Part shown: piece after piece, positions 29,401-38,754 of the stretch
Layout of the letters: each line of letters opens with the position of its first letter
How positions within the stretch are numbered: the stretch's first letter is position 1
Origin: Photobacterium lutimaris
GTDB taxonomy: Bacteria; Pseudomonadota; Gammaproteobacteria; Enterobacterales; Vibrionaceae
Direction of reading: 5' to 3'
DNA: 64,000 nucleotides
Assembly (NCBI RefSeq): GCF_003025555.1
Contig: NZ_PYMH01000002.1
Location: forward strand, 62,001-126,000
Notes under the pieces: model-generated
What the model was told of the DNA's origin: nothing
The model's input: the letters and a program-made list of their open reading frames with translations, nothing else
Databases searched by the model: none
Position numbers and translations under genes: made by a program

Positions 29401-31231
29401 TGCGTTTAACCATATGCATATCTTCCTCGATCCGACGCCGGATGCTGCAAGTAGCTGGAAAGAGCGTGAGCGTCTGTTCAAGCTACCACGTTCAAGCTGG
29501 GAAGATTACGACGCGACATTGATTTCAGAAGGTGGCGGCATCTTCTCTCGCCGCAGTAAGTCAATCAAACTGACTCCGCAGATTCAGAAGCTCCTGGGAA
29601 CACGCAAACTGAGCTTGCCACCTAACGAAGTGATCCGCTTGATCCTGAAAATGGATGTGGATCTATTGTGGAATGGTGGTATCGGCACTTATGTAAAATC
29701 GGAGTCTGAAACCCATACCGATGTTGGTGACCGTGCGAACGATGCACTGCGTATCAACGGCAGTGAGCTGCGTGCCCGTGTTGTGGGAGAAGGGGGTAAC
29801 CTTGGTTTGACCCAACTAGGCCGGGTAGAAATCGCTAAGAAAGGCGGTTTGGTCAATACTGACTTTATCGATAACGTTGGTGGGGTTGATTGTTCGGACA
29901 ATGAAGTCAACATTAAGATCCTACTTAACTCATTGGTTGCTAGCGGTGATCTAACGTATAAGCAGCGTAACGAGTTGCTTGAGCGTATGGAAGATGAGGT
30001 CGGTGATATCGTACTCGATGATGCCTATTGCCAGAGCGAATCAATCTCTGTTACTCAGCAGCAGCAAGTGCAGTTGCTCAAAGAGCAAATCCGATTCATC
30101 CATCACCTTGAAAAAGAAGGCAAGCTGGATCGTGTGCTGGAATACTTACCCGATGACGATACCTTGGCAGAGCGCGAGAAATCAGGCTTAGGGCTGACCC
30201 GTCCGGAGCTCGCCGTGCTGGTGGCATACGGCAAGATGGTATTGAAAGAAGATTTGGTAACAGAAGAGATCGCCAATGATCCATACCACGCGCGCTTACT
30301 GCCGGCATACTTCCCGAGGGAGCTGCAAGAGAAATACCGCAGCCATATGGAACATCATCCGTTGCGTAAAGAGTTAATCGCGACGTCGCTGGCTAACCAA
30401 ATGTCCAATGAGATGGGCTGTAACTTCGTTACCCGACTTCAGGAAGAAACAGGGGCTACGATTGCAGAAATCTCTTCCGCTTACTCTGTTGGGCGAGAAG
30501 TGTTTAATTTTGAGCAGTACTTTGATCAGGTACGGTCGCTAGACAATGTGATCCCGGCAGAGGTGCAGTACGAAGTACTATACCGTTGCCGTAGAATGCT
30601 GCGTCGTGCCACTCGCTGGATCCTCCGTAATCGCGACAGAAAGTTGGGGATAGAGCAAATGATTGCGTTCTACCAACCGATCGTAAACAAGCTTCGCGAA
30701 AACCTAGAGCGTTACCTTGTCACGGAAGAGGTCCAGGAGCATAACGAGCAAGCTGATGCGATGATGAAGCAGGGGATCCCAGAAGATCTCGCGCATAATA
30801 TCGCACGCCTGAGCAGTTTATACTCGGCAATGGACATTGCTCAGATTGCAACGAACTCAGAAAAAGATCTTGATTTCATTTCTCGTGTCTACTTCGTTGT
30901 CGGTGCCGATTTGTCATTACACTGGTTCCTCAAGCAGGTGCATAACCAGCCTGTAGAAAACCACTGGCAGGCGTTGGCACGTGCATCATTCCGCGAAGAT
31001 TTAGATTGGCAACAACGTCAGTTGACCCTTGCAGTAATAAGCAGTGGGTTAGAGGCTCCTGATGCAGAAAGCTTGATCGAAAACTGGATGGACGAACATA
31101 AACCCGCAATTCAGCGTTGGAATACCGTGTTAGCAGAATTCAAAGTCGGAACAACGCATGAATTTGCTAAGTTCTCAGTGGCACTTCGTGAACTTATGTT
31201 GTTGAATTTAAATTGTCAAACAGTTGTATAG
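26402..31231 (+). CDS. gdhB: NAD-specific glutamate dehydrogenase, large (GDH180-type)
   Basis: 1609 residues, the length of the L_180 class of NAD-glutamate dehydrogenase. The N-terminal 700 residues carry ACT-like regulatory segments ([22 protein letters not shown]). The catalytic core begins around 780: [33 protein letters not shown] with the catalytic Lys, [13 protein letters not shown], and the Rossmann part [15 protein letters not shown] about residue 1120. The C-terminal 450 residues are helical. It oxidises glutamate to 2-oxoglutarate with NAD+, a catabolic role, and is usually induced by amino acids. Stand-alone with a strong terminator. Confidence 0.96.
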   Translation: [1609 protein letters not shown]

Positions 31232-31297
31232 TGATAAAAATAAGCTTTTCGATTTAATTATCATTCGAAAGTTATATTTTTAAGGTAAATCGTGTAC

Positions 31298-31332
31298 AAA
31301 AAGCCATCATGCTGCTCATGATGGCTTTTTTT
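31298..31332 (+). terminator. Terminator of gdhB
   Basis: AAAAGCCATCAT-GCTGCTC-ATGATGGCTTTT hairpin followed by T residues, about 65 bp past the gdhB stop. Confidence 0.9.
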
Positions 31333-31348
31333 CGTTTGAAAGCTAGAG

Positions 31349-31364
31349 ATGTAAACGTTTGCTT
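31349..31364. promoter_or_regulatory. Probable PurR operator upstream of pyrD
   Basis: ATGTAAACGTTTGCTT matches the PurR consensus ACGCAAACGTTTGCGT at 13 of 16 positions with the AAACGTTT core intact. It is about 95 bp upstream of the pyrD -35 box. E. coli pyrD is a PurR target, which supports the reading. Confidence 0.6.
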
Positions 31365-31457
31365 TGTGTTGGATGAAATAAAAGTATCCTTTTCAAGGAG
31401 CTAACCGCATATTTTATGGGGTAGGCCATTTTTTTCGACATAAACATAAATTAGTCA

Positions 31458-31486
31458 TTGATATTAGGTACCAAAGTGTGAATAAT
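31458..31486 (+). promoter_or_regulatory. pyrD promoter with pyrimidine-rich start region
   Basis: TTGATA (31458-31463), a 17-bp spacer and AATAAT (31481-31486) give a near-consensus sigma-70 promoter. The expected start falls in TTCTCCCG (31488-31495). The short leader then holds CCCGTTTACACGGG, and CTCC could also pair with GGAG of the Shine-Dalgarno (AGGAGG, about 31516-31521). This resembles the CTP-dependent start-site switching of enterobacterial pyrC and pyrD. Confidence 0.65.
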
Positions 31487-31524
31487 GTTCTCCCGTTTAC
31501 ACGGGGCTTTTATTAGGAGGTACA

Positions 31525-32535
31525 ATGCTTTACCGCCTCGCTCGATCCGCTATTTTCAAGCTTGATGCAGAAAAAGCGCACGATCTAGCTATTCAGAACT
31601 TTTCTCGCTTTACTGGCACTCCTCTTGATCTTTTCTATCGTCAACATGTTCCTGATCGTCCTGTTGAAGTGATGGGTATCAAATTCAAAAACCCTGTTGG
31701 CTTGGCTGCTGGCCTTGATAAAAACGGCGAATGTATTGAAGCATTTGGTGCGATGGGTTTTGGTTTTGTTGAAGTTGGAACCGTTACGCCACGTCCACAA
31801 TCAGGTAACGATAAGCCTCGTCTGTTCCGTGTCATTCCTGCAGAAGGCATCATCAACCGCTTTGGGTTTAACAACCTAGGTGTTGATAACCTGATTGAGA
31901 ATGTGAAGAAAGCCAAGTATGACGGTGTTATCGGCATCAACATTGGTAAAAATAAAGATACGCCGATTGAAAAGGGCGCAGAAGATTACCTGATTTGTAT
32001 GGAAAAGGTATATCAGCATGCTGGCTATATCACGGTAAATATCTCTTCACCGAATACGCCGGGTCTACGCACACTCCAGTATGGAGAAATGCTTGACGAT
32101 CTGCTTGCTCAGTTAAAAGAGAAGCAGAAAGAGTTGGCTGAAAAACACGGTAAATACGTCCCGCTAACGCTTAAGATCGCACCGGATCTAGAAGATCATG
32201 AGATCAAGCAGATCGCTCAATCTTTGATCAACAATAAGATCGACGGTGTCATTGCAACCAACACTACGCTGGATCGTTCTTTGGTCAAAGACATGCCGCA
32301 TTGTGATGAGGCTGGTGGACTGAGTGGTCGTCCATTGCAAAACCGAAGTACTGAAGTGATCCGCATGCTGGCGGAAGAACTTGATGGTGCGCTACCTATT
32401 ATAGGCGTCGGTGGTATTGATTCGGCCGTGTCTGCCCGTGAAAAGATGGCGGCAGGGGCGAGCCTGGTACAGATCTATTCTGGATTTATCTACCATGGGC
32501 CAAAACTGGTTAAAGATATCGTCACTAATATCTGA
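31525..32535 (+). CDS. pyrD: Dihydroorotate dehydrogenase (quinone), class 2
   Basis: 336 residues, identical in length to E. coli PyrD. The N-terminal helical membrane-association region (about 1-40, [21 protein letters not shown]) defines class 2. The catalytic base Ser175 is in [10 protein letters not shown], and FMN-binding blocks [30 protein letters not shown] and [13 protein letters not shown] are complete. It oxidises dihydroorotate to orotate with quinone at the inner membrane, the fourth step of pyrimidine synthesis. A strong Shine-Dalgarno AGGAGG precedes ATG. Confidence 0.97.
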   Translation: MLYRLARSAIFKLDAEKAHDLAIQNFSRFTGTPLDLFYRQHVPDRPVEVMGIKFKNPVGLAAGLDKNGECIEAFGAMGFGFVEVGTVTPRPQSGNDKPRLFRVIPAEGIINRFGFNNLGVDNLIENVKKAKYDGVIGINIGKNKDTPIEKGAEDYLICMEKVYQHAGYITVNISSPNTPGLRTLQYGEMLDDLLAQLKEKQKELAEKHGKYVPLTLKIAPDLEDHEIKQIAQSLINNKIDGVIATNTTLDRSLVKDMPHCDEAGGLSGRPLQNRSTEVIRMLAEELDGALPIIGVGGIDSAVSAREKMAAGASLVQIYSGFIYHGPKLVKDIVTNI

Positions 32536-32574
32536 TTAATACCACAATAAGCATTTCGAAAGAGAGCAAACAGC

Positions 32575-32612
32575 AAGGTACCTGCAAGAGAAATTTTGCA
32601 GGTACTTTTTTT
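32575..32612 (+). terminator. Terminator of pyrD
   Basis: GTACCTGCAA pairs with TTGCAGGTAC around an 8-base loop and is followed by seven T. Confidence 0.9.
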
Positions 32613-32793
32613 ATGTCGATTTCCTGTCTATCACGTTATCAAAGAGAATTTTGTCAAACATACAGTGATTATTATGTGTTTTATTGTATTTTCTTCCTCT
32701 TTTTATTTGCCGGTAGGGCAGTAGAATTTCCCTAAAGTTTTGTTTGTTGTAGTGGATAAGCTTTATAGCGGATGCGGATATGGAGCGGTACTT

Positions 32794-33339
32794 ATGTTGA
32801 AACCCAATAACTCATGGATGTGGTATTACGACCAGAAGTACGACGCTCTTATGCTGGATCTTGGTGATGACATGATTTTTCGCGTCGCTATTCCTACTAA
32901 AAACTTGGTGCCTTGCGCCTTTACACGCACAACCTTTACGGTTGACGATGCTTCTGTTTACCAAACCTTTCTCGAAGGGATGTCCATTCTTGGGCTATCT
33001 GCCCCCCGAAAAGCAGAGCTTGCTTTGAATGCTGTAGCTGCGAGCAGATTCCACAAGCCGCTTATGCCTAAAAGCTGGTTCTTTCATCAGCAATCCGGTG
33101 GTCACCAACCACAACTCGGTGACATCGTCACACTTTCAACCGATCTTGGTGAAGGGCAGTTTCTTATTATAGAAAACAGTGGTTCTGCAAGCTTATGCAT
33201 GATGGCTGATACCGCCTCATTACCGCTCAATCCTGCGAAAGAAATGACCTTCTGTGAGACGATTAAAGTCATGAACGACCGTATGGCAGCCTACAAAGGG
33301 GCGCTAGAAGCACCAATGACGCTTGCTCTTGTTGGATAA
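32794..33339 (+). CDS. zapC: Cell division protein ZapC
   Basis: 181 residues from ATG 32794 with TGGAGC as Shine-Dalgarno; an upstream frame from 32740 has no site. The sequence MLKPNNSWMWYYDQKYDALMLDLGDDMIFR is the ZapC N-terminus, and FLPKSW-like MPKSWFFHQQ and the C-terminal LNPAKEMTFCETIKVMNDRM also fit. ZapC binds FtsZ and bundles protofilaments at the Z ring. It follows pyrD, as in E. coli, where pyrD-zapC are also adjacent. Confidence 0.93.
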   Translation: MLKPNNSWMWYYDQKYDALMLDLGDDMIFRVAIPTKNLVPCAFTRTTFTVDDASVYQTFLEGMSILGLSAPRKAELALNAVAASRFHKPLMPKSWFFHQQSGGHQPQLGDIVTLSTDLGEGQFLIIENSGSASLCMMADTASLPLNPAKEMTFCETIKVMNDRMAAYKGALEAPMTLALVG

Positions 33340-34448
33340 GAGTTACGCGAATCAAGTATCGAAAGTGATCTCCAGTCATTCCAAGCCTTTACAGCACATC
33401 TCACGTGGGCAGCGAAAGCGTATAAGTCCAGATTAGTCTATTATTCCTCTTTGCAAATAATACCGAGAACTATTGCGCCTCAGAACCTTCCTTGCCGTAC
33501 CTTGTCATGGCTGAACACCATAGCTCCAGCCCTTACTATTTTCACATCTCTTCTTTTCAACCGATTACAACGAACCCGCGTGAATCTATGTTGTTTCCGT
33601 CTTGCCGCCTTAGTGGCCTGTATCCTCATTTGAGTGTCGATTCACCCAGTATTTGCGGTAGGGAGGGTTCATGGGGTTATTTGAGCACTAGTGAGGCCTT
33701 ACCTGGTTTCGAAGGGGGGAATACACATCGGAATGTAAAGTACATCACAAACCGATGGGGTAATTCTTAATTTACCTGACTAATAAAGCGCCATTCTTAG
33801 TGACGTAAGTCTAAAAAATTTATCTTTTTATCATTTTTTTTCTGCCTCATTTTCGTGCTAACGAGCAAAAAACAACCGTAATTTTGCACCTGAAAACACA
33901 ATGAACCACGCGGTTTTTCCTCAATTTCCTCTGTTGTGTAATTTTATTACCCAAGGCAAACAGCCTGAGTCTGTGGTTAATCATATCTCCGCAGGAATTA
34001 GTTCCACTCGGGAAAGAGTCAATGCGTCGTCAACTCACCACATAGAAATCAACACCTGTCAGGTTAGTTGGTGCCGACTTGCAAGTGTCTCCCGTGCAGA
34101 GGTTTAGATTTGTAAGTCATTGAAACTAAGTGTTGTCTAAATATAGTTTACTGGTGTGCACAATTATCTTGAAGGCTCGGTAAGTATTATTCTGATCTGT
34201 TGTTTACACGTGTGAACAATCTTCTAGGGGGTATTGTTTTTTGTGGGAAACACTGTTTATGTGTCTAACGTTTGCTTTAAACCATGCACTAGGGGCGCTT
34301 AGACGCTAGATGAACAGTGGTATGTGGTATGTAGTGGCATTTGATTGCTGTTTTTTTAGCTAAATAACCGAGTTAGAACCTTTTATCACAAGGTATTTAC
34401 TGGGTTTTCAGTTATAATTCACCGCAACATAAGTGTGAAAAGAACTCC
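33340..34448. other. 1.1-kb region without a recognisable gene
   Basis: The longest gene-poor stretch of the window, between zapC and rlmKL. Two plus-strand frames (33492-33770, 92 codons; 33901-34107, 68 codons) have neither a good Shine-Dalgarno nor protein-like composition. The 3' 350 bp are AT-rich and contain the near-palindrome GTTTACACGTGTGAAC (34202-34217). It may hold a small RNA, a long leader or a decayed gene; I could not identify one. Confidence 0.4.
34202..34217. promoter_or_regulatory. Near-perfect 16-bp palindrome upstream of rlmKL
   Basis: GTTTACACGTGTGAAC is symmetric except for one base pair (position 4 against 13), about 230 bp upstream of the rlmKL ATG. Such a symmetric element is typical of a dimeric repressor site, but the regulator is not known. 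Confidence 0.35.
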
Positions 34449-36587
34449 ATGAATCAATATTTAGCTATCACTTCACGAGGTCTTGAGAACCTCCTTGCAG
34501 AAGAACTTACGCAACTTGGCGCTGACAGCGTCCAGGTTGTCAATGCTGGTGTCCGTTTTAAGGCAAAACAAGCAACGGCTTACCGTTGCTGCCTATGGAC
34601 ACGAGTAGCATCGCGCATCATTTTGGTACTGAGCGAATTTAATGTTCGTGATGACATGGATTTGTATTTAGGTGCAGCTGCGATTAACTGGCCAAACTAC
34701 TTTGGTAGCGACACCCGTATCATCGTCGATTTCAATGGTACCAACCGTGAAATCCGCAACAGCCAGTACGGTGCTATGAAAGTGAAAGATGCCATCGTCG
34801 ATCGCTTTACCAAGGCTGATCTACGTCGTCCAAGCATCGACCGTGAACGCCCAGAATTACGTATTCACATGCGTCTTTCTGGTGAAAAAGGGGTGCTAGG
34901 CCTTGATATGGCGGGTAGCGGCCTACACCAGCGTGGTTACCGTAGCGAGGCGGGTAAAGCTCCGCTTCGCGAAACACATGCGGCGGCATTGGTGATGAAA
35001 TCTGGCTGGACGCCAGAGAAGCCACTACTAGACCCAATGTGTGGTTCGGGTACTTTGCTTATTGAAGCGGCACTGATTGCGGCCAATATTGCGCCTGGTA
35101 TCAAGCGTCAGCGCTGGGGCTTTGAGGCGATTAAAGATTTCGACCGTGAAGGCTGGCTTGAAATTCATGCTGAAGCCAAAGTTAAAGCACGCCGTGGCCC
35201 TGCCAATGTAACGACGAAGTTCTTTGGCCGTGAAATGGATCGCCGTGTGCTAAGTATTGCTCGTGACAATGCGGGACGTGCGGGTGTTAAAGATCTGATT
35301 GATTTTGAGTACGGCGATGCAACGCAGTTGACATGCCCTGAAGGTTTCTCTGAAGGTGTGATCCTGTGTAACCCTCCATATGGTGAGCGTATGGGGACAA
35401 CACCAGAGCTGATCTCTTTATACAGTGAACTGGGTAATCGTTTGAAGCTTGCTTTCGCGGGCTCTACCGCTTCTATGTATTCATCTTCTAATGAATTGCT
35501 AAGTTGTTTGCGTATGCGTGCAGACAAGCAGTTCAAATTGAGTAATGGCGCGCTGGATTGTGTACTGAAAACGTACCTGATCACAGCTGGTGGTGTTAAG
35601 CATGTAGAAGGTGAAGCAGAAGGGCGCGTCGAAGAGAAAGAAATCGCGCCAGATTTTGCTAACCGTCTAAAGAAGAATATTGCCAAGCTAAGCAAGTGGG
35701 CTAAGAAAGAAGGGCTTGAGTGCTACCGCCTCTATGATGCCGATTTGCCTAACTACAATGCAGCGATCGACAAATATAAAGACTTCCTGATTATTCAGGA
35801 ATACGCGGCACCAAAAACGGTTCCTGAAGAGACAGCACGCCGCCGTTTGATGGATATTATGCGTGCAACGATTCAGGTAACCGGTGTCGAGAACAACAAG
35901 GTTATCCTAAAAGTGCGTGAGCGCCAGAAGGGTAAGAGCCAGTACCAGAAGCTTTCAAGTGCTGAACGCCACATGATTGTGAATGAATACGGTGTTGATC
36001 TTAAGGTTAACCTTTACGACTACCTTGATACCGGCCTGTTCCTTGATCACAAAGTGACGCGCAAGCAACTTGGTAAGATGGCTGCGGGTAAAGATTTCCT
36101 AAATCTGTTTGCTTACACCGGTTCGGCAACATGTCACGCGGCTTGTGGTGGTGCGAAGTCAACAACGACTGTTGATATGTCCAACACCTATTTGCGCTGG
36201 GCACAGGAAAATATGGAGCTGAATGGCCAAGTCGGTCCTCAGCACCAGTTTGTTCAAGCCGATTGTCTGCAATGGCTGCAAGAAGCTGATGGTGACTTTG
36301 ATCTTATTTTCATTGATCCACCAACGTTCTCAAACTCGAAGCGTATGAAGCAGAGCTTTGATGTTCAGCGTGATCATATCATGCTGCTTGAGAACCTAAA
36401 ACGTATGCTAAGACCGAATGGTCAGATTGTTTTCTCTAATAATAAGCGTCAATTCAAGATGGACGTCGAGAAACTTGAAGAGCTTGGCTTACAAGCGAAG
36501 AACATTTCTGATAAAACGTTGCCAATGGATTTTAGTCGCAACAAACAGATTCATAACTGCTGGATCATTACCCACAAGGAAGGTTAA
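34449..36587 (+). CDS. rlmL: Bifunctional 23S rRNA methyltransferase RlmKL (m2G2445, m7G2069)
   Basis: 712 residues, the fused form (E. coli 702). Order: THUMP domain (about 45-155), RlmL methyltransferase with [16 protein letters not shown] and the catalytic [10 protein letters not shown] (N2-guanine type NPPY), then the RlmK part with [20 protein letters not shown] (SAM site) and [14 protein letters not shown]. The first half makes m2G2445, the second m7G2069. It is followed without a gap by a glutaredoxin-like gene and then uup; the three appear to form one operon. Confidence 0.96.
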   Translation: MNQYLAITSRGLENLLAEELTQLGADSVQVVNAGVRFKAKQATAYRCCLWTRVASRIILVLSEFNVRDDMDLYLGAAAINWPNYFGSDTRIIVDFNGTNREIRNSQYGAMKVKDAIVDRFTKADLRRPSIDRERPELRIHMRLSGEKGVLGLDMAGSGLHQRGYRSEAGKAPLRETHAAALVMKSGWTPEKPLLDPMCGSGTLLIEAALIAANIAPGIKRQRWGFEAIKDFDREGWLEIHAEAKVKARRGPANVTTKFFGREMDRRVLSIARDNAGRAGVKDLIDFEYGDATQLTCPEGFSEGVILCNPPYGERMGTTPELISLYSELGNRLKLAFAGSTASMYSSSNELLSCLRMRADKQFKLSNGALDCVLKTYLITAGGVKHVEGEAEGRVEEKEIAPDFANRLKKNIAKLSKWAKKEGLECYRLYDADLPNYNAAIDKYKDFLIIQEYAAPKTVPEETARRRLMDIMRATIQVTGVENNKVILKVRERQKGKSQYQKLSSAERHMIVNEYGVDLKVNLYDYLDTGLFLDHKVTRKQLGKMAAGKDFLNLFAYTGSATCHAACGGAKSTTTVDMSNTYLRWAQENMELNGQVGPQHQFVQADCLQWLQEADGDFDLIFIDPPTFSNSKRMKQSFDVQRDHIMLLENLKRMLRPNGQIVFSNNKRQFKMDVEKLEELGLQAKNISDKTLPMDFSRNKQIHNCWIITHKEG

Positions 36588-36845
36588 GTGCTAATCACGC
36601 TTTATAGCACAGAAGGGTGTCACCTTTGCGAGCAGGCTTATAGCCTGCTCGTACAAGCCGGTGTCAGAGCACGCGTTCAAGTGGTGGATATCGCCTTTGA
36701 TGACGCGCTTTTTTCTCGTTACGGCGTCACAATTCCTGTGCTCTCTATTCTTAATCCTGACTCTGATTCAAACAGCCCAGAACTCGGTTGGCCCTTTGAC
36801 GCTAATGAGTTGGCAATATGGTTAAACAACAATGGCATTAATTAA
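36588..36845 (+). CDS. Glutaredoxin-like (DUF836) small thiol-redox protein
   Basis: 85 residues starting with GTG directly after the rlmKL stop codon. Thioredoxin fold with the active-site CxxC as CHLC (Cys12/Cys15 in STEGCHLCEQA) and the cis-Pro in YGVTIPVLSI. This is the glutaredoxin family protein found between rlmKL and uup in many gammaproteobacteria. It probably reduces disulphides or handles glutathione adducts, partner unknown. It overlaps the start of uup by 14 bp, so it is translationally coupled with both neighbours. Confidence 0.85.
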   Translation: MLITLYSTEGCHLCEQAYSLLVQAGVRARVQVVDIAFDDALFSRYGVTIPVLSILNPDSDSNSPELGWPFDANELAIWLNNNGIN

Positions 36846-38754
36846 TATAAGTAACGCCCAGCTGGCGTACGGTGATCACGCACTGCTTGATAAAGCCGAA
36901 TTTCTTCTACAGCCAAAAGAACGCGTTTGTCTGGTTGGCCGTAATGGCGCCGGTAAATCGACGATGATGAAAGTGATTTCCGGCGATGTACTGCTCGATG
37001 ACGGCAGTATTCAGCGTGAGTCAGAGTTGGTTGTTTCGCGGCTAGAGCAGGATCCTCCTCGCAATGCAGAAGGGACTGTTTTTGATTATGTTTCAGAAGG
37101 CCTAGCAGAGATAGGGCTGGTATTGAAAGAGTACCACCACCTGTTGGATTTGATCACCCATGATCCTTCTGAATCTAACTTCGCCAAATTAGGCCGTGCG
37201 CAAGAAAAGATTGATCATGCTGATGCGTGGCAATTCGATAACAAGATTTCATCGGTATTGGAGCACCTTCAGTTAGAGCCACACACCTTGCTTAAAGATT
37301 TATCCGGTGGTTGGCAGCGCAAGGCCGCATTAGCGCGCGCATTGGTTTGTGACCCTGATATCTTGCTACTTGATGAGCCTACCAACCACTTGGATGTTTC
37401 TACTATTGAATGGCTAGAAGGCTTCCTAAAAGAGTTCAGAGGATCGATCATCTTTATCTCGCACGACCGTGCGTTTATCCGTTCTATGGCGACCCGTATT
37501 GTTGACCTTGATCGCGGTAAGCTAGCGTCTTTTCCGGGTGACTATGACAAGTACCTTGAAGACAAAGAAGAGATGCTACGGGTTGAAGCCGAGCAGAACG
37601 CTGAGTTTGATAAAAAGTTAGCGCAAGAAGAGGTATGGATCCGTCAGGGGATTAAAGCCCGTCGTACCCGTAACGAAGGACGAGTTAGAGCGCTGAAAGA
37701 ATTACGCCGTGAACGCAGTGAACGCCGTGAAGTCGTAGGCAAAGCCGATATGCAACTTCAAGATGCACAGCGCTCAGGTAAAATTGTATTTGAAGCCGAG
37801 CATATTAGTTACAGCTACGGTGATAAACCAATCATCAATGATTTCAGTTTCAATGTCATGCGTGGTGACCGTATTGCCCTGATCGGCCCTAACGGTTGTG
37901 GTAAGAGTACACTGCTGAAAATTATGCTGGGTGATCTTCAGTCACAGGGTCACTTCCATTGTGGAACCAAGCTAGAAGTCGCGTATTTTGACCAGTACCG
38001 TGAAATCTTGGACCCTGAAAAGACTGTCATGGATAACCTTGCCGACGGCAAGCAGGAAGTGACGGTAAACGGGCGAACCCGCCATGCGCTTGGCTATCTT
38101 CAGGACTTCTTATTCCATCCGCGCCGTGCCCGTACTCCGGTTAAAGCGCTATCGGGTGGCGAGAAGAACCGCTTGTTGTTGGCGAAACTTTTCCTTAAGC
38201 CTAATAATTTATTGGTGCTTGATGAACCAACCAATGATTTAGATATCGAAACATTGGAACTTTTGGAAGATATTCTTGCCAACTATCAGGGTACTTTGTT
38301 GTTAGTGAGCCACGACCGTCAATTTGTTGATAATACAGTGACAACAAGCTGGATTTTCGAAGGTAACGGCGTCATCGATGAATACGTTGGTGGTTACCAC
38401 GATGCTCAAGAACAACGTGCAAATTCGTTAAGCTTAAAAGCGAAAGCACACGCTGCCTACATTGAGGCAGAGAAGAAAAAAGACGAGAACAAGCAGCGTC
38501 AGGCTGAACGTCCTAAAGCAGGTAAGAAGCTCTCTTATAAACTGCAGAAGGAACTGGAAGACCTGCCGCTAAAAATTGAACAACTGGAAAATGAAATTGC
38601 TCAGTTGCAGGAATTGATTAACGATCCTGCTTTCTTCCAGGACGTGAAAAATGACACTGAAGGCACACTGAACCGCTTGGCGGAAGCAGAAGCTGAATTT
38701 GAGCTGGCATTTGAACGTTGGGAAGAGCTTGAGGCAATGCAGAAGGAAGCTTAA
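36832..38754 (+). CDS. uup: ABC-F ATPase Uup
   Basis: 640 residues with two ABC cassettes and no membrane segments. Walker A motifs GRNGAGKST (36-44) and GPNGCGKST (352-360), signatures LSGGWQRKA and LSGGEKNRL, Walker B LLLDEPTNHLD and LVLDEPTNDLD, plus the inter-domain linker with EEVWIRQGIKARRTRNEGRVRAL. The C-terminal coiled-coil (about 555-640, PLKIEQLENEIAQLQELI) is the Uup DNA-binding domain. Uup acts on ribosomes and branched DNA, lowering precise excision of transposons. Start overlaps the glutaredoxin-like gene and its stop overlaps the next ATG (taATG). Confidence 0.96.
   Translation: MALINISNAQLAYGDHALLDKAEFLLQPKERVCLVGRNGAGKSTMMKVISGDVLLDDGSIQRESELVVSRLEQDPPRNAEGTVFDYVSEGLAEIGLVLKEYHHLLDLITHDPSESNFAKLGRAQEKIDHADAWQFDNKISSVLEHLQLEPHTLLKDLSGGWQRKAALARALVCDPDILLLDEPTNHLDVSTIEWLEGFLKEFRGSIIFISHDRAFIRSMATRIVDLDRGKLASFPGDYDKYLEDKEEMLRVEAEQNAEFDKKLAQEEVWIRQGIKARRTRNEGRVRALKELRRERSERREVVGKADMQLQDAQRSGKIVFEAEHISYSYGDKPIINDFSFNVMRGDRIALIGPNGCGKSTLLKIMLGDLQSQGHFHCGTKLEVAYFDQYREILDPEKTVMDNLADGKQEVTVNGRTRHALGYLQDFLFHPRRARTPVKALSGGEKNRLLLAKLFLKPNNLLVLDEPTNDLDIETLELLEDILANYQGTLLLVSHDRQFVDNTVTTSWIFEGNGVIDEYVGGYHDAQEQRANSLSLKAKAHAAYIEAEKKKDENKQRQAERPKAGKKLSYKLQKELEDLPLKIEQLENEIAQLQELINDPAFFQDVKNDTEGTLNRLAEAEAEFELAFERWEELEAMQKEA

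Noticed and set aside
33492-33770. 92-codon plus-strand frame in the zapC-rlmKL gap
   Set aside because: No Shine-Dalgarno, protein composition unusual (many Ser, Pro, His, Cys) and overlapping alternative frames; no similarity to any family I know.
33901-34107. 68-codon plus-strand frame upstream of rlmKL
   Set aside because: No Shine-Dalgarno and non-protein-like composition; left as intergenic.
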